From NCBI GenBank assembly GCA_019648995.1, contig BLXT01007177.1:132185-156799 (forward strand): a stretch of DNA of 24,615 bases. Direction: 5' to 3'. Position numbers and translations under genes: made by a program. The notes under the pieces were generated by a model. That model made no database searches, was not told where the DNA came from, and worked only from the letters and a program-made list of their open reading frames with translations. The DNA is from Plakobranchus ocellatus. Its lineage: Eukaryota > Mollusca > Gastropoda > Plakobranchidae. Shown piece after piece: positions 22,001 to 24,615 of this stretch (positions within the stretch are counted from its first letter, which is position 1; each line of letters starts with the position of its first letter).

Positions 22001-23686
22001 CCACTTAGCCCCCCGATCAGGGACACGTGAACTCAGGGTAAGCAGCTGAGGGATGAAGAGGAGAGCAGCCAAAATAGTTTTGGAACTGGTCGACTCTTCA
22101 CTGCGTCGAGCAAATTGCCGAGGCAACCCGCCCAGTAAGGGCACTGCTCTTGTAGAAGGATCGCAAGCCACTACAAGTATAATTGCATAGGAAATCATGG
22201 AAGTCACACAAATAGCAAATACCTTTAGAAAAAAAGGAAAATGTGTTTTGTCAACAATGGGAGATCTAATTAATTACATTGGGGCCAGGACTAAGAGTCA
22301 TCATCTTAGGCTACAGTTGTGATTAGTCTACTGATTCACTTAAATTTGTTTTAATTTTAGGAGTTTCTAAAGATTTGCATGGGTATATTTTCAACTTAAC
22401 AAACACATTTCAAATTTTTTTTTTACAAAAAACGCATTCGTTACCATCTTTCAATCAATTCTCTATGATGAAAGAAAACTTCAGACTTTGGCTTTTTTAA
22501 GTTAAGATAAAAAAAATAGATTTAGGTTTACAAGTTTAAGAATAAAAACAACCAACAAGCAATCAAAAGGTTAGCACCGTTTTTCTCTAGATCCAAATAT
22601 ACTTTAGATAAAAATCCAGAGCAAGGTAACATCTTGAAAAATATTAATTTACTGTAGGCTTAGTCCTAGAAATAAAAACCAGCCTTGTCTAATGAAGTTA
22701 AAACATTGAAAAACATTATCTGTTTGAGATATTTATTTTTTTAAAAAATGGATTAGTTATTGCTTTGAAGTATGTAAATGAGAAGTACACTCAAACGAAA
22801 AAAATCCCCGTATACGACAAGGTTTAAGTTGTAATTGTTTTCCTGAGTAACCTGATCTGTGAAGGTTATAACTTAGTGCTGTGTATGGACATAAAGATTT
22901 TTAAAGATATACTGAAAGTTGTGCAGTGGCAGGAATAGGGATGAAGAGATATACTGACAGTCACAACTTATGTCTAGTGTCAGATCTATTACTAATTTTA
23001 GAATCATGGAAATGAAAATCTCTAATTTGCAGCAGTAAAATGACTTATTTTTTAGGAATGTTTAGAATTTTCTTTAATTCTCCACATAAAAATTAGTTCA
23101 TTTTTGCACTTGATCCAACAAAACCTTTTTGTTTCCAGATTTTTAAAATTTTCAACTGTGACTAAAGATAAAAGGCAGTGAATAAGGCTGACATAGTGAA
23201 AATATATTGAAGCTATATTAAAAAAAAGGATATAAGAGGAACTGGATAAATAATCCGTCTTAAGAAAATCACATCATGCATCAATCTTAATATAGACAAC
23301 AATAATTGGCTATAAAGTCCAATTTTATCTTGGAATACTTTTTCAATTTTGATTCAAACTTTTAGCATTACTAAAATACTGTTTAAAGTTTCATTGTGTA
23401 TGTGTGTTGCTTTTTTTTTAAATAAACAAGTCATTTGTGAAAAAAGAATTGAAAAAAGACCTTCAGAATTTCTGATTTTTGTTTGCAACCAAATGCTGAG
23501 CATTTTTCCCACCAACCAACACTTTTCAGTTTTGCTTCAAAACTTTTCTTGCAATCAGTTCGAAATTTGTGTTTACCTTAAATTGACCAGGAGTATGAGA
23601 AAAAACAAAGGGAGGAAACTCAAATGCCTTACATGAAAGGGGATCTGGAACAGCATCGGGCTCAGGTCAATTTGTATCTGCAGAAG
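928..23686 (+). CDS. CC2D2A: CC2D2A (MKS6) orthologue, partial, 20 joined exons
   Basis: Twenty exons (listed separately) splice into 2511 nt, 837 codons, with no stop and compatible phases throughout. The product matches what I recall of human CC2D2A from about its PSAEEAYNFF region to its KYLQQ region. Shared blocks include [29 protein letters not shown] (here YKSEISQTR), [41 protein letters not shown] and [10 protein letters not shown]. In this family the protein sits at the ciliary transition zone in the MKS/B9 complex with B9D1, B9D2, MKS1 and tectonics, gating entry of ciliary membrane proteins; human mutations cause Meckel and Joubert syndromes. Order of parts: acidic N-terminal region, coiled coils (about residues 300-420 of this partial product), basic/acidic linker, then the C2-like CC2D2AN-C2 domain (about 543-700). 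The C2 and transglutaminase-like domains lie downstream of the window. The start codon is upstream. Confidence 0.95.
1072..2261 (+). other. Intron A-B
   Basis: About 1.2 kb of AT-rich intron. A patch at roughly 1285-1450 is less AT-rich and is open on the minus strand for 63 codons (1239-1430); it looks like an old repeat or pseudogene fragment, but I could not assign it. The rest shows only A/T runs. The 3' end has a good polypyrimidine tract and tctgcag. Confidence 0.6.
2262..2298 (+). CDS. CC2D2A: CC2D2A exon B, 37-nt microexon with GC donor
   Basis: It starts after ttctgcag and encodes [12 protein letters not shown] plus one base, continuing the acidic tract. The exon end fits a non-canonical GC donor (atg|gcaagt), which otherwise matches the U1 consensus. 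This leaves one G that joins AG of the next exon as GAG, keeping the frame. The nearest GT (at 2303) would leave two bases and break phase with exon C. An unseen exon in the following 2.4 kb cannot be excluded. Confidence 0.72.
3084..3219. repeat. Nested inverted repeats
   Basis: AACCTCATCAG at 3084-3094 is exactly inverted at 3209-3219. Inside it, ATTCCCGGT (3100-3108) is inverted as ACCGGGAAT (3152-3160), and GAATTCC is inverted around 3139-3162. Another CCTCATCAGTC lies near 3664-3674. Single-stranded DNA or RNA from this piece could fold. Confidence 0.6.
3505..3560. repeat. TAGATC/GATA-rich low-complexity tract
   Basis: Overlapping AGATCTAGATCTATAGATG and GATAGAGATAGATCG runs. Similar motifs recur near 11320-11365. 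Confidence 0.6.
3790..3867 (-). pseudogene. Antisense exon-like coding fragment 1, unidentified
   Basis: Read on the minus strand, 26 open codons ([18 protein letters not shown], then KSRKQDM) follow a pyrimidine-rich stretch ending ttttcag and precede a donor-like gtatga. The fragment is less AT-rich than its surroundings and its amino-acid composition looks protein-like. It runs opposite to CC2D2A, inside its intron. If not spliced it stops two codons later. I do not recognise the protein. It could be an exon of a nested gene, or a duplicated exon or pseudogene carried here by transposition. Confidence 0.4.
4020..4141 (-). pseudogene. Antisense exon-like coding fragment 2, unidentified
   Basis: On the minus strand an acceptor (actgtttttag) opens a frame reading [20 protein letters not shown] and continuing [19 protein letters not shown] to a TGA at 4020-4022. 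Possible donors lie inside (gtgaaa, gtaaag), but none with strong consensus joins fragment 1 in phase; gat|gtgaaa would. It lies 5' of fragment 1 on that strand, so both may derive from one gene. The family was not recognised. Confidence 0.4.
4738..4881 (+). CDS. CC2D2A: CC2D2A exon C: KMLFYPS block
   Basis: Acceptor attcatag and donor gtatgt bound 144 nt, with phase 1 in and out. The acidic stretch [19 protein letters not shown] leads into [12 protein letters not shown], which matches the human MEREMLFIPSR segment. The open frame extends upstream to 4683 within the intron, but the phase with exon B and the acceptor set the boundary at 4738. Confidence 0.88.
4882..5808 (+). other. Intron C-D
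   Basis: AT-rich intron of 927 bp. It holds a GT/GA-rich stretch near 5230-5272 and a 33-bp tandem repeat at 5528-5592. Nothing coding is seen. Confidence 0.7.
5528..5592. repeat. 33-bp direct tandem repeat, two copies
   Basis: Copies at 5528-5560 and 5561-5592 both run AACTTCCTCT...CTTTCTCTGTATTG, differing at a few bases. This is a local duplication in the intron. Confidence 0.8.
5809..5957 (+). CDS. CC2D2A: CC2D2A exon D: PRFLEDEG block
   Basis: Acceptor gaattcag and donor gtatgt bound 149 nt, phase 1 in, phase 0 out. It encodes [19 protein letters not shown], near-identical to human [16 protein letters not shown] and the most diagnostic block of the N-terminal half, followed by [13 protein letters not shown] (human NIMENRLL). 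Confidence 0.95.
6279..6344 (+). other. Possible cryptic, stop-containing exon
   Basis: A run of about 15 T followed by tag forms a strong acceptor. The downstream sequence continues the phase of exon D for 21 codons ([21 protein letters not shown]) and then meets TAG at 6342-6344. A donor-like gtagca at 6341 overlaps that stop and would leave two bases, incompatible with exon E. If used, it would truncate the product or trigger decay; it may equally be chance. Confidence 0.25.
6600..6750. repeat. 76-bp tandem duplication
   Basis: Copies at 6600-6675 and 6676-6750 are identical except for one A in a homopolymer (10 versus 9), so the duplication is recent. In addition, AACAAATGTTTTT at 6566-6578 is the exact inverse of AAAAACATTTGTT at 6604-6616, giving a 13-bp hairpin with the first copy. 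Confidence 0.9.
7116..7241 (+). CDS. CC2D2A: CC2D2A exon E: WFGEDG block
   Basis: 42 codons, phase 0 to 0, between ataaag and gtatgt. [20 protein letters not shown] matches human RRWFGDDGRILALPNPIK; the helix ending DTVFYK matches ELETLYKK. Only one acceptor keeps both phase and homology. Confidence 0.95.
7242..7687 (+). other. Intron E-F
   Basis: AT-rich, with a long CT-rich tract from about 7570 that serves as the polypyrimidine tract. Nothing else is seen. Confidence 0.75.
7688..7897 (+). CDS. CC2D2A: CC2D2A exon [11 protein letters not shown] block
   Basis: 70 codons, phase 0 to 0, acceptor tatctcag and donor gtgaac. [20 protein letters not shown] followed by [12 protein letters not shown] is a close match to human [29 protein letters not shown], and AGFLTEK to AKFLTDK. 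One of the best conserved exons in the window. Confidence 0.96.
7898..8474 (+). other. Intron F-G
   Basis: AT-rich intron with no recognisable element. A good tttttctccag acceptor closes it. Confidence 0.75.
8475..8531 (+). CDS. CC2D2A: CC2D2A exon G
   Basis: A 19-codon exon, phase 0 to 0, with donor gtgagt. [19 protein letters not shown] aligns with human LQALRNAVQTG. Confidence 0.88.
8532..9106 (+). other. Intron G-H
   Basis: AT-rich, with long T runs at about 8806-8837 and a (TA)n microsatellite at 8925-8945. Nothing coding is seen. Confidence 0.75.
8925..8945. repeat. (TA)n microsatellite
   Basis: About ten uninterrupted TA units; likely length-variable. Confidence 0.9.
9107..9174 (+). 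CDS. CC2D2A: CC2D2A exon H: YKSEI helix
   Basis: 68 nt between cttcctag and gtaaga, phase 0 in, 2 out. [16 protein letters not shown] plus a split codon (AG|T) corresponds to human TIQKTINEYKSEIR. Start of the coiled-coil region. Confidence 0.93.
9175..10104 (+). other. Intron H-I
   Basis: 930 bp of AT-rich intron. I see no ORF, repeat or structured element. Confidence 0.7.
10105..10245 (+). CDS. CC2D2A: CC2D2A exon I: DRTLLK and NTPVKL blocks
   Basis: 141 nt between tcaatcag and gtgagt, phase 2 in and out. [20 protein letters not shown], then [11 protein letters not shown] and [10 protein letters not shown], match human QTRRFRDAEQEKDRTLLKTI, KEMKSLREFQ and NTPLKLVLRK. Predicted long helix. 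The split first codon is Ser where human has Arg. Confidence 0.96.
10246..12496 (+). other. Intron I-J
   Basis: 2.25-kb AT-rich intron. It contains the TAGATC-type hairpin at 11338-11365. A minus-strand open stretch (11871-12095) is low-complexity Ser/Phe-rich and not convincing. No transposon was recognised. Confidence 0.65.
11338..11365. repeat. TAGATC-type inverted repeat
   Basis: AAGTAGAT (11338-11345) and ATCTACTT (11358-11365) form an 8-bp stem around the palindromic ATCTAGATCTAA, with GATTTAGATTTAGA just upstream. Same motif class as 3505-3560. Confidence 0.7.
12497..12653 (+). CDS. CC2D2A: CC2D2A exon J: acidic coiled coil, likely GC donor
   Basis: 157 nt after ccctcag; the split codon AA|A gives Lys, then [20 protein letters not shown] and a Glu/Lys-rich helix to KYDKQSIEK. 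It corresponds to the human EAEIQAEISELLEEHTEEY region. The exon must end in phase 0 to join exon K. The best end is gagaag|gcatgc, a GC donor. A weak GT at gca|gtctac (12605) would also keep phase but remove 16 codons. Confidence 0.82.
12654..13707 (+). other. Intron J-K
   Basis: It opens with GC. A patch near 12765-12990 is less AT-rich (repeated GGCC/CATGGCCC-like words) and may be an old repeat; I could not assign it. The rest is AT-rich. It ends ttacacag. Confidence 0.6.
13708..13860 (+). CDS. CC2D2A: CC2D2A exon K: basic Lys/Ser linker
   Basis: 51 codons, phase 0 to 0, donor gtaaac. [18 protein letters not shown] aligns with human WKAWRKVQRAKKKKRK. A repeated [12 protein letters not shown] motif follows, then an acidic end ([10 protein letters not shown]) comparable to human HPGDEIAE. 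The linker is likely disordered. Confidence 0.9.
13861..14901 (+). other. Intron K-L
   Basis: AT-rich, 1041 bp. It has a TA-rich hairpin-prone tract (14327-14362) followed by an A-run/G-run (14378-14400). No coding content is seen. Confidence 0.7.
14327..14400. repeat. TA-rich near-palindrome and A/G homopolymer tract
   Basis: GATATATCTATATATATATT followed by its near inverse TATATATATAATATC, then about nine A and nine G. Confidence 0.75.
14902..15034 (+). CDS. CC2D2A: CC2D2A exon L: proline-rich linker and basic helix
   Basis: 133 nt between tttctgcag and gtaagg, phase 0 in, 1 out. [20 protein letters not shown] parallels human [30 protein letters not shown] parallels ERAAQSRRRP. Confidence 0.94.
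15035..15409 (+). other. Intron L-M
   Basis: 375 bp, AT-rich; nothing seen beyond splice signals. Confidence 0.75.
15410..15476 (+). CDS. CC2D2A: CC2D2A exon M: LFPELS...VTPSSQCSR
   Basis: 67 nt between cgtctttag and gtaagg, phase 1 in, 2 out. [20 protein letters not shown] then CSR matches human [21 protein letters not shown]. It links the linker to the C2-like domain. Confidence 0.95.
15477..15953 (+). other. Intron M-N
   Basis: 477 bp, AT-rich; nothing seen beyond splice signals. Confidence 0.75.
15954..16046 (+). CDS. CC2D2A: CC2D2A exon N: start of C2-like domain
   Basis: 93 nt between gaatgtag and gtgagt, phase 2 in and out. After a basic helix ([14 protein letters not shown]) the first beta strands [17 protein letters not shown] match human VYLKVLFNNKEVSRTVS. 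This is the beginning of the CC2D2AN-C2 family domain. Confidence 0.97.
16047..18127 (+). other. Intron N-O
   Basis: 2.08-kb AT-rich intron inside the C2-like domain. Short TA-rich runs lie near 17346-17385. I see no ORF of note and no recognisable mobile element. Confidence 0.65.
18128..18212 (+). CDS. CC2D2A: CC2D2A exon O: C2-like domain
   Basis: 85 nt between catatcag and gtgaga, phase 2 in, 0 out. [20 protein letters not shown] then WPESIKFE matches human [28 protein letters not shown]. Confidence 0.97.
18213..18913 (+). other. Intron O-P
   Basis: 701 bp, AT-rich; nothing recognisable. Confidence 0.7.
18914..19070 (+). CDS. CC2D2A: CC2D2A exon P: C2-like domain, HEGVGSG
   Basis: 157 nt between gttgaacag and gtaaga, phase 0 in, 1 out. 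[20 protein letters not shown] and [19 protein letters not shown] match human [20 protein letters not shown] and VEFSSNQHVTLDHEGVGSG. Confidence 0.97.
19121..19221. repeat. 33-bp direct repeat spaced 68 bp
   Basis: TCTGATCTATTTATTTATAA... at 19121-19153 recurs as TCTGACCTATTTATTTATAA... at 19189-19221 with two mismatches over 33 bp. Confidence 0.8.
19315..19570 (-). mobile_element. tRNA-derived SINE with inverted head and target-site duplications
   Basis: Direct repeats GAGTTGTTTTTAAATA (19315-19330) and GAGTTGTTTTTAATA (19556-19570) flank the insert. Read on the minus strand, 19331 to about 19500 looks like a SINE body ending at the left with a CACTTTACTT-type tail; its core resembles gastropod SINE text I recall (CCCAGTACTAAATGGGTA, AAAGGCGGT). 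The right part, about 19505-19555, is a tRNA-like head in the opposite (plus) orientation. Its A-box-like TGGCTCATCTGG lies at 19514-19525 and its B-box-like GGTCTGAGTT at 19551-19560, overlapping the right duplication. The head is truncated, so no functional tRNA is encoded. Confidence 0.75.
19684..19834 (+). CDS. CC2D2A: CC2D2A exon Q: LMTSG and [10 protein letters not shown] blocks
   Basis: 151 nt between aactag and gtaggt, phase 1 in, 2 out. [20 protein letters not shown] and EDGLPLVP match human [27 protein letters not shown]. End of the C2-like fold. Confidence 0.97.
19835..20528 (+). other. Intron Q-R
   Basis: 694 bp, AT-rich; nothing recognisable. Confidence 0.7.
20529..20667 (+). 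CDS. CC2D2A: CC2D2A exon R: LDPNDPNN block
   Basis: 139 nt between tactgcag and gtaaga, phase 2 in, 0 out. [20 protein letters not shown] and [17 protein letters not shown] match human [20 protein letters not shown] and [17 protein letters not shown]. The short extension before 20529 in the same frame is intron. Confidence 0.97.
20668..21407 (+). other. Intron R-S
   Basis: 740 bp, AT-rich; the open frames in it show no familiar protein. Ends gcccatag. Confidence 0.7.
21408..21611 (+). CDS. CC2D2A: CC2D2A exon [11 protein letters not shown] block
   Basis: 68 codons, phase 0 to 0, donor gtagga. [40 protein letters not shown] and [14 protein letters not shown] match human [39 protein letters not shown] and VPVYDREIMEKVFQ. 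Confidence 0.97.
21686..22220 (-). mobile_element. Truncated non-LTR retroelement with RTE-like 3' end
   Basis: An 11-bp target-site duplication AAATAGCAAAT (21686-21696 and 22210-22220) flanks the insert. On the minus strand its 3' end is a TGATGATGATG tail, typical of RTE-type elements. The tail directly follows a coding stretch ending at a TGA (21705-21707). That stretch reads [16 protein letters not shown]...[20 protein letters not shown], resembling the extreme C-terminus of reverse transcriptases of this class (RGRQR..., DR..WR.MIA). From about 21870 onward the sequence no longer looks like reverse transcriptase: a 23-bp tandem repeat is followed by a less AT-rich unit (21915-22209). 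The insert may be a non-autonomous composite using a LINE tail. Confidence 0.75.
21871..21914. repeat. 23-bp tandem repeat inside the retroelement
   Basis: AGCGGTATAGGAGACATAGG plus GGT at 21871-21893 is repeated for 21 bases from 21894. It sits exactly between the LINE-like 3' coding tail and the unrelated upstream unit. Confidence 0.9.
23591..23686 (+). CDS. CC2D2A: CC2D2A exon T: last exon in the window
   Basis: 32 codons, phase 0 to 0, acceptor ttgaccag and donor gtgagt. [20 protein letters not shown] then [12 protein letters not shown] matches human [31 protein letters not shown]. The gene continues beyond the window with the C2 and transglutaminase-like parts. Confidence 0.95.
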
Positions 23687-24615
23687 GTGAGTCACAAGCC
23701 TGAAAGATATGCAGATTGTCTCCACAAATCAAACAGTTTTTTAAGGCTCAGCAGTGAAGGGGAAGATTCTCATTGTTAGTTGAGAAGGCCTTGGAACAAC
23801 ATTGTAAAAGTATCATGCTCAGGAATTTATATATATATATATCAGCAAAGTAATGTGATCCCTGCTTGATTTGAACTGTGCGAGTTAACAGATAATTATG
23901 CTCAATTTCTCAATTAAATTAGTTTGCCAGGATATGGAATTAGTAAGATTGAATTTAGAAACTTGCTTATGGTTAAAAAAAAATTAGAAAATCCAATCTG
24001 CTTCATGAGAATTTGAATTGTGGGGACTTTTTGGAAAGAGAACATTGGTGTTTGCTGACTATCTGATCAGATTCATCATTTCGAATGAAAATAGTTTTTT
24101 ATTTGCTCTGCATAAGTATTTAAAAGATCAGTAATTGAAGTGTGTGTGTGCGAAGTGTCGCAAATTCTATTACATTTCATGATTCTACCAGGGCTTTTGT
24201 CATATTTCTTTCACATTACATTACCAACAGACCCTCCCCCCCCCCTCCAAAAAACAAAAAATGTTTATACACGCTCTTATATATATAAAATAAGAACACT
24301 GTAAAGTTTTCTTTTATGATACAACAGAATTGAGTTTTGGACAAAAAGTATAAATGAACTTCAATTGTCAATGCTCTTTATTATTAAGACATTTTATGAT
24401 AACAAATTATCTGACACTTGTGAGTCTCTGTCAACAACCATAACAACTGGCTCCTTTAGGCAAATTAATTTATGTGTAAAAATAAGATCTGTATTGTTGA
24501 AAAGAAAAGAAATGTACAATTACATAAATTATTCAGATGCATTGAGTGAAAATCATTTCACTCAGTGACCATGAAGAAGAGGGGGAAATAGGACAAAAAA
24601 ACATATTCCAGTTGA
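23687..24615 (+). other. Partial intron after exon T
   Basis: AT-rich sequence with a TA run (about 23828-23841), a short GT run (24140-24150) and a C-rich stretch at 24233-24247. No acceptor leading to the conserved next segment (human VRESVINRF) was found, so the intron runs off the end. Confidence 0.7.

Larger units (their letters stand above)
21612..23590 (+). other. Intron S-T with LINE-tail insertion
   Basis: Apart from the minus-strand retroelement at 21686-22220 the intron is AT-rich with no recognised feature. The open frame at 23349-23636 reaches into the next exon out of its coding frame. Confidence 0.7.

Noticed and set aside
21965-22207. 80-codon minus-strand ORF as a gene
   Set aside because: It lies wholly within the retroelement insertion and does not resemble a known protein; most likely repeat sequence.

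Overview
The window is animal nuclear DNA: AT-rich, with short exons bounded by canonical splice signals and separated by long repeat-bearing introns. It carries most of the N-terminal and central part of one plus-strand gene, the orthologue of CC2D2A (coiled-coil and C2 domain containing 2A, also MKS6), a ciliary transition-zone protein. Twenty exons from 928 to 23686 join in one uninterrupted frame of 2511 nt (837 codons) with all phases compatible. A further upstream exon (123-209) and a doubtful one (766-832) lie before them. The start codon, the canonical C2 domain, the transglutaminase-like C-terminus and the stop codon lie outside the window. The host is probably a lophotrochozoan and most likely a gastropod mollusc. 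I infer this from the protein, the TAGATC-rich intron motifs, the tRNA-headed SINE and the RTE-like LINE tail; the exact taxon is not proven.

Layout: 1-5957 holds the acidic, low-complexity N-terminal part and the conserved PRFLEDEG block. 7116-8531 encodes the WFGEDG and [10 protein letters not shown] blocks. 9107-15476 encodes the coiled-coil and basic linker region. 15954-20667 encodes the C2-like domain known as CC2D2AN-C2. 21408-23686 encodes the following helical segment. The last 0.9 kb is intron.

The introns hold the less expected material. There is a SINE at 19315-19570 flanked by target-site duplications, whose tRNA head is inverted in the way twin priming predicts. There is a 5'-truncated minus-strand non-LTR retrotransposon tail at 21686-22220 with an 11-bp target-site duplication and a composite internal structure. 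There is a candidate TTAA-bounded element at 3082-3778 and, next to it, two exon-like coding fragments on the opposite strand. There are also several short tandem duplications, a possible stop-containing alternative exon at 6279-6344, and two probable GC-AG introns. No prokaryotic features, CRISPR arrays, rRNA genes or functional tRNA genes were seen. I found no clearly new biological system. The antisense exon pair and the rearranged SINE are the observations most worth following up.
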